From: Atopobium minutum
Lineage (GTDB): Bacteria; Actinomycetota; Coriobacteriia; Coriobacteriales; Atopobiaceae
Length of the DNA stretch: 64,000 nucleotides
Direction: 5' to 3'
Assembly: GCA_900105895.1 (NCBI GenBank)
Contig: FNSH01000001.1
Location: forward strand, 744,001-808,000
A program made the position numbers and the translations under genes. Under the pieces are notes generated by a model. The model was not told the DNA's origin and did no database searches. It saw only the letters and a program-made list of their open reading frames with translations. Below are positions 1 to 8,721 of this stretch, piece after piece; within the stretch, counting starts at the first letter, position 1, and each line of letters begins with the position of its first letter.

Positions 1-92
1 CGCGGGTTCTCGCAAATCACGTATACCTTACCGTGACGGCGAATGACTTTGCACTTATCGCACATCTTTTTAACGGAAGGACGTACCTTCAT
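1..92 (-). CDS. rpmJ: 50S ribosomal protein L36 (partial)
   Basis: Small zinc-binding protein of the large ribosomal subunit. The 30 visible codons begin [20 protein letters not shown], with the Cys pair CDKC of the zinc-dependent (C+) form. The ATG is at 90-92, with GAGAGG upstream as ribosome binding site. The last residues lie beyond base 1, so the gene is cut by the window edge. It follows infA by 136 nt, as in the usual infA-rpmJ-rpsM order; rpsM, rpsK, rpsD, rpoA and rplQ would be expected next outside the window. Confidence 0.95.
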   Translation of the reverse strand, partial: MKVRPSVKKMCDKCKVIRRHGKVYVICENP

Positions 93-228
93 TTTAGTTC
101 CTCTCGATAGTTCTATTACGAACCCTCGTGCTATGGTGGCTGATCAGGTGGAGCTGATCATGCGCTATCTACTCGCCCAGCCGCAGGCGTGAATAACCGT
201 TTGTGTCCACAGGGGACAAGACGCTTAC

Positions 229-447
229 CTACTTGTAACGGTATGTAATGCGTCCACGAGTCAAATCGTAGGGAGAAATCTCCACTACAACCTTGTCACC
301 AGGAAGAATGCGAATGTAGTTCATTCGGATCTTACCCGAGATGGTGCACAGGATGGTGCTTCCATTTTCGAGCTCAACCTTGAACATCGCATTGGGCAGT
401 GGCTCAAGTACTTTCCCCTCAAGCTCGATTGCGTCCTGTTTGCTCAC
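229..447 (-). CDS. infA: Translation initiation factor IF-1
   Basis: Single S1/OB-fold protein that occupies the ribosomal A site during initiation. The start chosen is GTG at 445-447, giving 72 residues, the standard IF-1 length, beginning (M/V)[27 protein letters not shown] lies about 9 nt before this GTG. An in-frame ATG at 471 would add eight residues but sits inside the ribosome binding site itself, so it is unlikely. Core motifs [11 protein letters not shown] and RITYRYK at the C-terminus are intact. It lies 93 nt downstream of map in the spc-type operon. Confidence 0.96.
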   Translation of the reverse strand: MSKQDAIELEGKVLEPLPNAMFKVELENGSTILCTISGKIRMNYIRILPGDKVVVEISPYDLTRGRITYRYK

Positions 448-540
448 TGGTGTATACCTCTCCTCGCACAATATCGGCGATTAGACATCATACCTAAACT
501 GCAGGCATTTTGACCAATCGTCACTAATTGAACACAGATT

Positions 541-1329
541 TTAAAGTTGCCCACCATAGAGGGAGCACCAAGCGCCCTTATCGTCGGCAGAAACTACTAC
601 GGGACCGTCTTCGGTAATTGCCACGGTATTCTCGTAATGTGCAGCCAAAGAACGATCAACCGTAGAGACGGTCCAACCGTTAGGGGCTACCTCAACAACG
701 GGGCTTCCGTAGGTAATCATGGGCTCGATGGCAATTACCATGCCAACCTGCAGGCGAACGCCACGACCGCGCTTGCCGTAGTTGGGAACATTTGGCTCCT
801 CGTGCATATCACGACCAACGCCATGACCCACATACTCACGCAACACGCCAAAGCCGTTCTTCTCGGCAAGCTCTTGGCAAGCGTTACCGATATCTCCCAG
901 GTGATTGCCAGGGAGTGCCTGCGCAATTGCTGCCTTAAGGCAATCGCGAGTTACCTCACACAAGGCCTTTGCTTCACGAGAAGGCTCGCCAACAAAGAAA
1001 GTCCAGGCATTATCGCCCGCCCAACCGTTGACCGTTGCTCCCGTATCAATAGAAATGATGTCACCTTCCGAAAGGCGAACGTCAGCAGAAGGAATGCCAT
1101 GGACTACTTGCTCATTGATGCTTGCGCAAATAGAGCCTGGAAAGCCGCCGTATCCCTTAAAGGTTGGGGTGCCGCCGTGCATGCGAATGATGCTTTCCGC
1201 AATTTGATCAAGCTCAAGCGTGCTCACGCCCGGCTTGATTGCAGCGCCAACGCGGCGGAGCGCCATCTTAGACAGCGCTCCAGAGACTTTCATTTCTTCG
1301 ATCTGCTGCAGTGTTTTGATAATAATCAT
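541..1329 (-). CDS. map: Methionine aminopeptidase, type I
   Basis: Removes the N-terminal Met from nascent proteins. The 262 residues form a single pita-bread domain without the N-terminal zinc extension found in some actinobacterial MetAPs. Metal ligands are visible: Asp in SIDTGATVNG, Asp in WAGDNAWTF, His in GHGVGRDMHEEP, Glu in AIEPMI and a C-terminal Glu in YENTVAIT. Its ATG overlaps the end of adk by 4 nt, which indicates translational coupling. The order secY-adk-map-infA is the classical one. Confidence 0.96.
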   Translation of the reverse strand: MIIIKTLQQIEEMKVSGALSKMALRRVGAAIKPGVSTLELDQIAESIIRMHGGTPTFKGYGGFPGSICASINEQVVHGIPSADVRLSEGDIISIDTGATVNGWAGDNAWTFFVGEPSREAKALCEVTRDCLKAAIAQALPGNHLGDIGNACQELAEKNGFGVLREYVGHGVGRDMHEEPNVPNYGKRGRGVRLQVGMVIAIEPMITYGSPVVEVAPNGWTVSTVDRSLAAHYENTVAITEDGPVVVSADDKGAWCSLYGGQL

Positions 1330-1952
1330 AAACCGAGCTGATCCTTTACATCCGAGTAAACAACATCGACAGGACGATCGCCGTCAACCTTATTGAGTAA
1401 ACCGCGCTCTTGATAGTACGCTATGAGTGGCAAGGTCTGCTCCTCATAGACAGCAAGACGCTGCCTAATGGTCTGGGGCTTATCGTCATCACGCTGATAC
1501 ATTTCTCCGTCGCAGCGAGGACAGGCATGATCTGCAGCGGTACCGGTATATCCGCATACTTTACAGGTGCGACGCCCGCTCAAGCGCTCGACAATAACAT
1601 CGGCAGCTACATCTACCAACAAGGCAGCGTCAATAGCCTTGTCCATAGCTTCCAATGCAGCGTCAAGAGCAAGTGCCTGAGCAGTATTGCGAGGGAAACC
1701 GTCCAGGATAAAGCCTTTTTGTGCATCTTGTGCACTAAGGCGCTCTTTGACCAAGTCAATAATAAGCTCATCGGGTACCAAGGTACCTGCGTCCATAAAT
1801 GACTTAGCTTTTACACCCAAGGGGCTTTGAGCTTTAACGGCGGCACGAAGCATGTCACCCGTGGAGATGTGTGCTACTCCAAACTCAGCCACCAGCTTTT
1901 GTGCCTGGGTTCCCTTTCCTGCGCCAGGAGCGCCGAGCAATACGATGTTCAT
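1326..1952 (-). CDS. adk: Adenylate kinase (zinc-lid type)
   Basis: Converts ATP + AMP to 2 ADP in the cytosol. The P-loop GAPGAGKGTQ follows directly after the N-terminal MNIVLL. The AMP-binding region has ISTGDMLR and DGFPRN. The LID carries two Cys pairs (CKVC and CPRC), so this is the zinc-binding long form common in Gram-positive bacteria. The ATG at 1952 is preferred over a GTG three codons upstream because AAGAAGGG lies 8 nt before it; this gives 208 residues. The gap to secY is 15 nt. Confidence 0.96.
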   Translation of the reverse strand: MNIVLLGAPGAGKGTQAQKLVAEFGVAHISTGDMLRAAVKAQSPLGVKAKSFMDAGTLVPDELIIDLVKERLSAQDAQKGFILDGFPRNTAQALALDAALEAMDKAIDAALLVDVAADVIVERLSGRRTCKVCGYTGTAADHACPRCDGEMYQRDDDKPQTIRQRLAVYEEQTLPLIAYYQERGLLNKVDGDRPVDVVYSDVKDQLGL

Positions 1953-1967
1953 CTGCGTCACCCTTCT

Positions 1968-3254
1968 TTACTTAAAGAAGCCTTCGTAGTTGTGCATCTT
2001 TAACTGTGCCTCAAGCTGAGAGATGGTGTCCATTGCAACACCAACCATAATCAGGATTGAGGTACCACCAAACGTCCTAATAAGCGCATTGGACGTAAAG
2101 GTAAATGCAATAGAAGGAACGACTGCGATAAGTGCCATAAAGATAGCACCAGGCAGCGTAATGTGATCAAGTGTGCTCTTGATATACGCAGCGGTTGCGG
2201 CACCGGGGCGTACGCCAGGAATAAAGCCACCCTGCTTCTTAAGATTGTCTGCTGTCTCCTCTGGATTAAATACCATGGAAGTATAGAAGTACGCAAAGAA
2301 GACGATCAGCAAAACAGAAAGAGTCCAGTTTATCCAGCCTGCGGATACCGCATTAGCCATGTTTTTAATCCAAGCTACACCTGGGAAGAACACAGCAATC
2401 TGTGCAGGGAAGTACAGAATTGCAGAAGCAAAGATGATGGGTACAACGCCTGCCGTATTTACCTTAATGGGCAAATAGGTAGACTGACCACCCATAATCC
2501 TGCGACCCACAACGCGCTTTGCATACTGGATGGGAATACGACGCTGTCCACGCTCGATATATACAATGAACGGAATAACGATCGCAATGACCAATACCGT
2601 AAGCGCTGCATACAAAAGGCCTTTATCGGACGCACGAACGGTACCCTGAATTGCTGAAGGCAGGCCACTCATAATGTTGGTAAAGATGATCAAAGACATA
2701 CCATTACCAATGCCGCGCTGAGTGATAACCTCACCAAGCCACATGATCATAATGGCACCGGTAACCATGGTTACCACAACCACAATGTCCATGATAAGCT
2801 CGGGCGCGCCACTGTTTGCAAAGTTGATACCAAAAGCGGGACTCTTGAACAAGAACAGGTAGCCAACAGCACTGATAAACGCAAGTACAATCGTAATATA
2901 GCGGTTATACTGTGTGATCTTGCGCTGGCCGGACTCGCCCTCTTTAGCAAGTTCGCTCAAGGAAGGAACAACGGTCTGCATCATCTGCATGATAATTTCT
3001 GCAGTGATGTAGGGCATGATGCCTAAGCTAAACAGCGAAACACGAGAGAGTGCGCCGCCTGAAAACAGGTCGAGCACCGAAATAAAGCTTGCATTAGAAG
3101 CCGCATTCTTATACGCAGCAAGCATGCCTGCAAGGGGAATGCCCGGTACAGGAATGTGCGAGCCAATCCTGTACAGGAACAAAATACCCAACGTAAGCAA
3201 AATCTTGCCACGGAGCTCTTTGATGTGAAATGCGTTGGCGATTCCCTTTAGCAC
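1968..3254 (-). CDS. secY: Protein translocase subunit SecY
   Basis: Channel-forming subunit of the Sec translocon; its partner SecE is encoded at 30015-30383 in this window. The 428 residues contain about ten hydrophobic helices. Family motifs include YRIGSHIPVPGI in the first helix region, the plug-region SGGALSRVSLFSLGIMPYI, and QRGIGNGMSLIIF. The first codons overlap the end of rplO by 7 nt. Length and features are normal. Confidence 0.96.
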   Translation of the reverse strand: MLKGIANAFHIKELRGKILLTLGILFLYRIGSHIPVPGIPLAGMLAAYKNAASNASFISVLDLFSGGALSRVSLFSLGIMPYITAEIIMQMMQTVVPSLSELAKEGESGQRKITQYNRYITIVLAFISAVGYLFLFKSPAFGINFANSGAPELIMDIVVVVTMVTGAIMIMWLGEVITQRGIGNGMSLIIFTNIMSGLPSAIQGTVRASDKGLLYAALTVLVIAIVIPFIVYIERGQRRIPIQYAKRVVGRRIMGGQSTYLPIKVNTAGVVPIIFASAILYFPAQIAVFFPGVAWIKNMANAVSAGWINWTLSVLLIVFFAYFYTSMVFNPEETADNLKKQGGFIPGVRPGAATAAYIKSTLDHITLPGAIFMALIAVVPSIAFTFTSNALIRTFGGTSILIMVGVAMDTISQLEAQLKMHNYEGFFK

Positions 3255-3697
3255 GGGAGATCAACCTTTCCTCCAGCCGCTTCAATCTTAGCTTGAGCAG
3301 AAGCGGAAACCTTATCCACCTTGACGGTAAGCTTCTTAGTAATCTCGCCGTCACCGAGGACCTTAACGGGAACAAGCTCAGACTTGATTACGCCCTTCTC
3401 TACCAAGGCGGCACCGTCAACCGTGTCACCATCGGAGAAAAGACCATCGAGACGAGATACGTTTACAGCAGCGTACTCGACACGATTGATGTTGCGGAAA
3501 CCAGGAAGCTTAGGAAGGCGCATAGCCAAAGGCTGCTGACCACCCTCAAAGCCTGAACCCTTACCGCCACCAGCGCGGGAAAGCTGACCGTTTTGACCGC
3601 GGCCAGCGGTGGTGCCATAACCAGAGGAGTTACCGCGACCCACACGCTTGCGGGCCTTCTTTGCACCCTCTGCAGGACGAAGATCGTTGAGTTGCAT
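3248..3697 (-). CDS. rplO: 50S ribosomal protein L15
   Basis: Large-subunit protein, 149 residues. The N-terminal basic, Gly-rich arm (KKARKRVGRGNSSGYG, AGRGQNGQ) is typical and threads into 23S rRNA, and is followed by the globular domain (AMRLPKLPGFRN). It lies 12 nt after rpmD and overlaps secY by 7 nt. Confidence 0.96.
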   Translation of the reverse strand: MQLNDLRPAEGAKKARKRVGRGNSSGYGTTAGRGQNGQLSRAGGGKGSGFEGGQQPLAMRLPKLPGFRNINRVEYAAVNVSRLDGLFSDGDTVDGAALVEKGVIKSELVPVKVLGDGEITKKLTVKVDKVSASAQAKIEAAGGKVDLPC

Positions 3698-3709
3698 AGT
3701 GGCTAACTC

Positions 3710-3898
3710 CTAGTTCTCTTCTACAGTCACGAGGTGCTTGACCTTAAAGATCATGCCTCGGACACTGGGGTTATCGGGAAGTACGGCTACGTCGTTAATC
3801 TTACGAAGGCCCATTGCACGGCATGTTGCCGTCTGGTCCTTCTTTACAGAAGCTACGGCGCTACGAACGAGCGTAACCTTAAGAGTCTTGTCTGCCAT
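3710..3898 (-). CDS. rpmD: 50S ribosomal protein L30
   Basis: Short L30 family protein of 62 residues beginning MADKTLKVTLVRSAV. The family signature RAMGLRKINDVAVLPDNPSV and the C-terminal MIFKVKHLV are present. It is separated from rpsE by only 2 nt, implying co-translation, and lies between rpsE and rplO as usual. Confidence 0.95.
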   Translation of the reverse strand: MADKTLKVTLVRSAVASVKKDQTATCRAMGLRKINDVAVLPDNPSVRGMIFKVKHLVTVEEN

Positions 3899-3900
3899 TA

Positions 3901-4422
3901 TTAGTTCTCCTTACCGACGAACATCTCGCCGACGGTCAGGCCACGACGCTCAGCGGTCTGCTCGGGGCTCTCAAGCTCCTTGAGACCCTCTGCGGCTGCT
4001 TTAATCATGTTAAGTGCGTTATTAGTGCCAAGAGAGTTTGCAAGTACGTTGGTGATACCAGCAAGCTCAAAGAGAGGACGTACAGGACCGCCGGCAATAA
4101 CGCCGGTACCCTCTACTGCAGGCTGAATAAGAACGCGGCCTGCGCCATAGTGGCCCTCTACTGCATGAGGTACGGAACCAGACTCGGTAATGGGTACCTT
4201 AAACATGTTCTTCTTAGCATCGTCAACTGCCTTCTGAATTGCCAGAGGCACCTCAGCGGAACGACCTGAACCAAGACCTACGTTGCCCTTGCCATCGCCT
4301 ACGACTACGAGTGCGACTAAAGACATACGACGGCCGCCCTTAACGGTCTTGGAAACGCGGCGGATGAATACTACGCGCTCCTGAAGATCAGTCTCTTGCT
4401 GGCGCTTACGATCACGTGCCAT
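3901..4422 (-). CDS. rpsE: 30S ribosomal protein S5
   Basis: Small-subunit protein that contributes to decoding accuracy and mRNA unwinding at the entry channel. The 173 residues contain the N-terminal double-stranded RNA-binding-like S5 domain (ERVVFIRRVSKTVKGGRRMS, VVGDGKGNVGLG) and the C-terminal domain (GPVRPLFELAGITNVLANSLG). The loop where spectinomycin-resistance changes occur (SKTVKGGRRM) has the usual wild-type residues. It starts 11 nt after rplR. Confidence 0.96.
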   Translation of the reverse strand: MARDRKRQQETDLQERVVFIRRVSKTVKGGRRMSLVALVVVGDGKGNVGLGSGRSAEVPLAIQKAVDDAKKNMFKVPITESGSVPHAVEGHYGAGRVLIQPAVEGTGVIAGGPVRPLFELAGITNVLANSLGTNNALNMIKAAAEGLKELESPEQTAERRGLTVGEMFVGKEN

Positions 4423-4433
4423 CTAAATTCCTC

Positions 4434-4802
4434 CTAGAACTTCAGGCCCGCGTTGCGGGCGCCATCTGCGAGTGCCTTGACACGACCATGGTAGACACGG
4501 CCACCACGATCAAACGTAACCTCAGTTACGCCCTTCTCGACAGCGCGCTTTGCAACGAGCTCGCCTACAAATGTGGCAGCATCAATGTTAGAAGCTACCT
4601 TGCCGGTTGCCTTGAACTCAGGGTCGAGCGTGGAGGCAGCACAGATGGTGTTGGCAGCGACATCGTCGATTACCTGTGCATAAATGTTGGCATTGGTGCG
4701 GTGTACGCTCAAGCGAGGACGCTCGGGAGTACCCGAAATCTTGGCACGAACACGGCGCTGACGGCGCTTAAGTCCGAGCTGCTTTGCCTTAAACTTGTTC
4801 AT
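4434..4802 (-). CDS. rplR: 50S ribosomal protein L18
   Basis: 5S rRNA-binding protein, 122 residues, beginning [19 protein letters not shown]. The ATG at 4802 is chosen because AAAAGGAG precedes it by about 6 nt; a GTG two codons upstream would abut the ribosome binding site. C-terminal motifs [20 protein letters not shown] are intact. Together with L5 (rplE), encoded nearby, it forms the 5S RNP. Confidence 0.96.
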   Translation of the reverse strand: MNKFKAKQLGLKRRQRRVRAKISGTPERPRLSVHRTNANIYAQVIDDVAANTICAASTLDPEFKATGKVASNIDAATFVGELVAKRAVEKGVTEVTFDRGGRVYHGRVKALADGARNAGLKF

Positions 4803-4864
4803 TAACACTCCTTTTTATGCCGGCACCTAACGGGGTGACGGTCTTTTTTATTCGCAAGGCGAGG

Positions 4865-5401
4865 TTACTTAGCAGCCTTACCCAGCTTACGACGGATGTG
4901 CTCACCAACATAGTGGATACCCTTGCCCTTGTAAGGCTCTGGAGCGCGCTTGGCACGAATCTCAGCTGCAACTTGGCCAACCTGCTCCTTAGAGATGCCC
5001 TTTACGTTAATGTGAGTGTTATCGGGTACCTCAAAGCTAATGCCTTCAGGTGCAGGATACGGTACGGGATGAGAATAGCCCAAGGAAAGCTCAAGGTCCT
5101 TGCCCTTCAGAGCGGCACGGTAACCAACACCGGTAAGCTCAAGCTGCTTCTCAAAACCAGCGGAAACGCCAATAACCATGTTGTTGATAAGCGTACGTAC
5201 AAGACCCTGCTGTGCGTTGGACTCGGTGGAATCATCTACGCGTGAAACCAAAATCTCTTCGCCCTCCTGAGCAATGTTAACTAGCTCAGAGAAGGTACGT
5301 GTAAGCTCGCCCTTGGAGCCCTTTACGCTTACCTTTGAACCATCTACTGTCACGGTGACTCCAGAAGGAATCTGGACAGGCTTTTTACCGATACGAGACA
5401 C
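4865..5401 (-). CDS. rplF: 50S ribosomal protein L6
   Basis: Two-domain L6 protein of 178 residues. It begins MSRIGKKPVQIPSGV and ends with the second domain containing PEPYKGKGIHYVGEHIRRK, which binds near the sarcin-ricin loop. It lies 29 nt downstream of rpsH and 62 nt upstream of rplR. Confidence 0.96.
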   Translation of the reverse strand: MSRIGKKPVQIPSGVTVTVDGSKVSVKGSKGELTRTFSELVNIAQEGEEILVSRVDDSTESNAQQGLVRTLINNMVIGVSAGFEKQLELTGVGYRAALKGKDLELSLGYSHPVPYPAPEGISFEVPDNTHINVKGISKEQVGQVAAEIRAKRAPEPYKGKGIHYVGEHIRRKLGKAAK

Positions 5402-5430
5402 GGTGTCTCCTTTCCTAATTCCTTAGAGTC

Positions 5431-5829
5431 TTACCAGATATAAGCGATGACCTCGCCGCCAACGCCCTTCTTGCGTGCGTCACGGTCACACATCATGCCC
5501 TTAGAGGTAGAGATAACTGCGGTACCAAGACCACCCAATACACGGGGCAGATCCTGCGCTGCAGAGTAAATGCGCAGACCAGGCTTTGAGATACGACGGA
5601 TGCCCTTGATGGTCTTAGCGCGACGCTGACCATACTTCAAGGTAATGGTCAAGGTCTTCTGGGGCTTGGTGTCCTCTACGACATAGCCCTCTACGTAGCC
5701 CTCTTCGCTAATAACACGAGCAATCTCAACGAGAACCTTGGTGGAAGGCATGGATACGCTTGCCTTACCAGCAGAGTTCGCATTGCGGATGCGCGTAAGC
5801 ATATCAGCAATAGGATCGGTAACGTTCAT
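5431..5829 (-). CDS. rpsH: 30S ribosomal protein S8
   Basis: 16S rRNA-binding assembly protein of 132 residues, beginning MNVTDPIADMLTRIRNAN. The C-terminal RNA-binding signature STSKGMMCDRDARKKGVGGE is present. In E. coli S8 is the translational repressor of the spc operon. Here the 100-nt gap upstream carries a stem-loop directly after the rpsN stop, but I cannot show that it is an S8 target. Confidence 0.96.
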   Translation of the reverse strand: MNVTDPIADMLTRIRNANSAGKASVSMPSTKVLVEIARVISEEGYVEGYVVEDTKPQKTLTITLKYGQRRAKTIKGIRRISKPGLRIYSAAQDLPRVLGGLGTAVISTSKGMMCDRDARKKGVGGEVIAYIW

Positions 5830-5904
5830 GTAGTTTTCTCCTTTGTTAGAGATGAATTTCCATGTTTGGTTCGCTTAAACCCGTGGTAAAAGCGCCTTTA
5901 CATG

Positions 5905-5926
5905 GCTGCTTCCTTAAGCAAGCAGC
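5905..5926 (-). other. Stem-loop just after rpsN
   Basis: Arms of 7 nt (GCTGCTT / AAGCAGC) flank an 8-nt loop, starting 3 nt beyond the rpsN stop. No T-run follows, so a terminator is unlikely. It may be an RNA processing or protein-binding element between rpsN and rpsH. Confidence 0.35.
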
Positions 5927-5929
5927 TGC

Positions 5930-6115
5930 TTACCAGCTGGCCTTTTTTACGCCAGGAAGCTCGCCCTTGCTTGCAAGCTCACGGAAGCACACACGGCACA
6001 GACCAAACTTGCGATACACGGAGTGGGGACGACCACAACGCTGGCAACGGTTCTGGGTGCGCGTAGAGTACTTCGGCTCACGCAAAGCCTTGACGATCAT
6101 CGATGTCTTAGCCAC
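5930..6115 (-). CDS. rpsN: 30S ribosomal protein S14, zinc type
   Basis: Short S14 of 61 residues, beginning [19 protein letters not shown]. It has two Cys pairs (CQRC and CRVC) that bind zinc, so it is the ancestral C+ type Z form rather than the roughly 100-residue zinc-free form. With L36 and L33 also carrying Cys pairs, all three candidates in the window are zinc-dependent paralogues. It lies 65 nt after rplE. Confidence 0.96.
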   Translation of the reverse strand: MAKTSMIVKALREPKYSTRTQNRCQRCGRPHSVYRKFGLCRVCFRELASKGELPGVKKASW

Positions 6116-6180
6116 AAATCCTCCTTCATAAAGCCGTCTTGGTGGATACCAAGGCGCGACTTACCAAAATAATAAATGCC

Positions 6181-6747
6181 TTAGTCCTTCTTAAAGGGGA
6201 AGTTAAAGGCGGCGAGAAGAGCCTTGCCCTCTTCGTTTGTATGAGCAGTGGTAACGATAGTGATATCCATGCCACGCGTGTGATCCATCTTATCAAAATC
6301 AATCTCAGGGAAGATAAGCTGCTCGGTTACGCCCATGGAAAAATTACCACGGCCGTCAAAGCTCTTATCGGAAATACCGCGGAAGTCGCGGATACGAGGA
6401 ATTGCAACAGAGATCAAACGATCGAGGAACTCCCACATGCGGTCACCGCGAAGCGTGACCTTAGCGCCAATGGGCATACCGGCGCGCAGGTGGAAGGTTG
6501 CAATAGACTTACGAGCGCGGGTAACGATGGGCTGCTGACCAGTAATAACACGAAGGTCTGCTACAGCACCGTCAATTGCCTTAGCGTCGGTTGCAGCTTC
6601 ACCCACACCCATGTTAACCACGATCTTCTCAAACTTAGGGATCATGTTTACGTTGGTGTAACCAAACTGCTTTTGGAGCTCGTCACGAACGGTGGCGAAG
6701 TACTGCTCCTTAAGGCGAGGGACTACTTTGTCCTTCTGATCTGCCAT
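6181..6747 (-). CDS. rplE: 50S ribosomal protein L5
   Basis: 5S rRNA-binding protein, 188 residues, beginning [16 protein letters not shown]. Family motifs are [38 protein letters not shown] and [18 protein letters not shown]. Unlike the usual near-contiguous rplX-rplE arrangement, a 281-nt gap with a hairpin and a possible promoter precedes it, so it may be expressed separately from rplX. Confidence 0.96.
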   Translation of the reverse strand: MADQKDKVVPRLKEQYFATVRDELQKQFGYTNVNMIPKFEKIVVNMGVGEAATDAKAIDGAVADLRVITGQQPIVTRARKSIATFHLRAGMPIGAKVTLRGDRMWEFLDRLISVAIPRIRDFRGISDKSFDGRGNFSMGVTEQLIFPEIDFDKMDHTRGMDITIVTTAHTNEEGKALLAAFNFPFKKD

Positions 6748-6971
6748 GTTGTCTCCTTAACTCATGGTGGCTTATGCGCGGGGACCACCTCGCACCCCTT
6801 TGTTTGGCATGCAAAGGGCCATAGCACGCCCACTTTGCATAGACATGCACCGATACAGTCTAGTGATTTGAATCGCACAATGCCACTATTTCGTGGATTA
6901 TCTCGATATTTTCACACCTTGTCTGCACAGGCATGGCTACCGTGACTTGATGAGGGTGCCTGATATACCAA

Positions 6972-6999
6972 AAGACCCCATCCAGATGGATGAGGTCTT
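6972..6999 (-). terminator. Hairpin/attenuator between rplX and rplE
   Basis: Near-perfect 12-bp stem (AAGACCTCATCC on the 5' side) closed by ATCT, followed on the minus strand by TTTT and then GG. It lies 30 nt beyond the rplX stop. The short U-tract suggests partial termination or attenuation inside the ribosomal protein cluster. Confidence 0.6.
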
Positions 7000-7028
7000 G
7001 TAAGTTATCAAAAAAATCAAGCGTGTGC

Positions 7029-7337
7029 TTAGATTTCCTCACCGGAACGCTTTGCATAGCGAACCTTAGTGCCATCCTCGGATACACGCACACCTACACG
7101 GGTAGGCTTGCCATCCTTGGGATCAATGAGGGCAACATTGGAAGCATCGATAGGAGCCTCCATGGATACGATGCCGCCCTGCTGGTTTGTTTGGTTGGGA
7201 CGCATAGCCTTCTTGATGATGGCAACGCCCTCTACAACAACCTTGTTCTCAGAGGGAAGCGCACGCAAAACCTTGCCCTGCTTGCCCTTATCCTTACCGG
7301 AGAGAACTACTACGAGGTCGTCCTTCTTAATTTTCAT
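7029..7337 (-). CDS. rplX: 50S ribosomal protein L24
   Basis: Assembly-initiating large-subunit protein of 102 residues, beginning [20 protein letters not shown]. The KOW motif lies at the N-terminus ([17 protein letters not shown]). It is 14 nt downstream of rplN, and is followed by a hairpin and 281 nt of non-coding sequence before rplE. Confidence 0.96.
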   Translation of the reverse strand: MKIKKDDLVVVLSGKDKGKQGKVLRALPSENKVVVEGVAIIKKAMRPNQTNQQGGIVSMEAPIDASNVALIDPKDGKPTRVGVRVSEDGTKVRYAKRSGEEI

Positions 7338-7351
7338 GTTCGCTCCCTTGC

Positions 7352-7720
7352 CTACAGCGTCTCAGGTGCGAGAGAGACGATCTTCATGTACTTGCGGTCA
7401 CGCAGCTCACGAGCCACTGGCCCGAAGATACGGGTACCGATAGGATTGCCATCCTTGTTGATTACAACGCATGCGTTCTGATCAAAACGGATGTAGCTAC
7501 CGTCCTTACGACGGGTCTCCTTAACGGTACGAACGATAACGCAACGTACGATATCGCCCTTCTTTACATTGCCACCAGGGGTGGCCTCCTGAACAGCACC
7601 AATGACGACGTCGCCAATGCCGGCGTAACGACGCTTGGAACCACCCAGAATCTTGATGCACTTCACGCGTCGCGCGCCGGAGTTATCGGCAACTGCGAGC
7701 ATGGTCTCCATTTGAATCAT
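7352..7720 (-). CDS. rplN: 50S ribosomal protein L14
   Basis: 122 residues from the ATG at 7720, the standard L14 length, beginning [20 protein letters not shown]. An ATG 19 codons upstream exists but its extension matches nothing in the family. Motifs [19 protein letters not shown] and [19 protein letters not shown] are present. It is preceded by an 82-nt gap after rpsQ. Confidence 0.96.
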   Translation of the reverse strand: MIQMETMLAVADNSGARRVKCIKILGGSKRRYAGIGDVVIGAVQEATPGGNVKKGDIVRCVIVRTVKETRRKDGSYIRFDQNACVVINKDGNPIGTRIFGPVARELRDRKYMKIVSLAPETL

Positions 7721-7802
7721 CAGATCCTCCGAACATATCCTGCCAGAGGTGTGCCCATCGAGCGGCACACATGGCATGGAGTGGAATACTTAAAGATCGT
7801 GC

Positions 7803-8069
7803 TTACTTGGCCTTCTCAACGACCTCAACGACACGCCACCTCTTGGTCTTAGACAGAGGACGAGTCTCCATAACGCGAACGGTGTCGCCCAAACCAGCAA
7901 CGCCCTTCTCATCATGGCAGTGAAGCTTCTTGGTGATGGTCATCATCTTGCCGTACTTGGGATGACGCTTGCGATCCACAATCTGGATGGTCACGGTCTT
8001 CTCGCCAGAGATAGACGTAACGACGCCAGTGCGGAGCTTGCGCGAATTCCTGGATTCGATATCGCTCAT
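7803..8069 (-). CDS. rpsQ: 30S ribosomal protein S17
   Basis: 16S rRNA-binding OB-fold protein, 88 residues, starting MSDIESRNSRKLRTGVV. Typical motifs are GEKTVTIQIVDRKRHPKYGK and the C-terminal LGDTVRVMETRPLSKTKRW. It is 17 nt downstream of rpmC. Confidence 0.96.
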   Translation of the reverse strand: MSDIESRNSRKLRTGVVTSISGEKTVTIQIVDRKRHPKYGKMMTITKKLHCHDEKGVAGLGDTVRVMETRPLSKTKRWRVVEVVEKAK

Positions 8070-8086
8070 ATTTTATCTCCTGCGAT

Positions 8087-8290
8087 CTACTTAGACTGTG
8101 CTGCAATTTGACGAGCACGCATCTCTGTTTGGACGCGCGCAATGTCACGCTTAACGAGGGTTACACGCGCCGTGTTATCCAACTGGCTGGTAGCCATCTG
8201 GAAGCGGAGGTTAAACAGCTCAGCACGGCCGTCCTCAAGCTTTTGAGCAAGCTCTTCATCAGAGAGCTCGCGGAGTTCAGTCGATTTCAT
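8087..8290 (-). CDS. rpmC: 50S ribosomal protein L29
   Basis: Two-helix protein of 67 residues, at the peptide exit site where trigger factor and SRP dock. It begins [18 protein letters not shown]. The helical hairpin signature [18 protein letters not shown] and the C-terminal [12 protein letters not shown] are clear. It follows rplP by 2 nt. Confidence 0.96.
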   Translation of the reverse strand: MKSTELRELSDEELAQKLEDGRAELFNLRFQMATSQLDNTARVTLVKRDIARVQTEMRARQIAAQSK

Positions 8291-8292
8291 GA

Positions 8293-8721
8293 TTACTTAT
8301 CCTCCCCGTCCTGATCGGCGCGGGTAACAATCTTGGTCTTAATAGGAAGTTTGTGCTGCGCAAGACGCAAAGCCTCACGAGCAACGTCGTCAGCAACGCC
8401 AGTGATCTCAAACATGATACGACCAGGCTTTACTACGGCTACCCACTCTTCGGGATTACCCTTACCCTTACCCATGCGGGTCTCGGCAGGCTTCTTAGAG
8501 ATTGGCTTGTCGGGGAAGATGGTGATCCAGACCTTACCACCACGGCGCATGCGACGGGTGATAGCAATACGAGCAGCCTCGATCTGACGGTTGGTGATCC
8601 AGTGGGCTTCCTCAGCACGGATACCATAGGTACCAAAGTTGAGCTTGGTGCCGCCCTTGGCAACACCCTTCATGGAGCCACGCTGAACCTTGCGGTGCAG
8701 TACGCGCTTAGGAGCTAGCAT
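8293..8721 (-). CDS. rplP: 50S ribosomal protein L16
   Basis: 142-residue protein near the A-site tRNA elbow, beginning [15 protein letters not shown]. Signature segments are [20 protein letters not shown] and [20 protein letters not shown]. Its start codon overlaps the last base of rpsC, so the two are translationally coupled. Confidence 0.96.
   Translation of the reverse strand: MLAPKRVLHRKVQRGSMKGVAKGGTKLNFGTYGIRAEEAHWITNRQIEAARIAITRRMRRGGKVWITIFPDKPISKKPAETRMGKGKGNPEEWVAVVKPGRIMFEITGVADDVAREALRLAQHKLPIKTKIVTRADQDGEDK

Noticed and set aside
229..471. Starting IF-1 at the ATG at 471
   Set aside because: The ATG overlaps the ribosome binding site of the GTG at 447, and only the latter gives the standard 72-residue protein.
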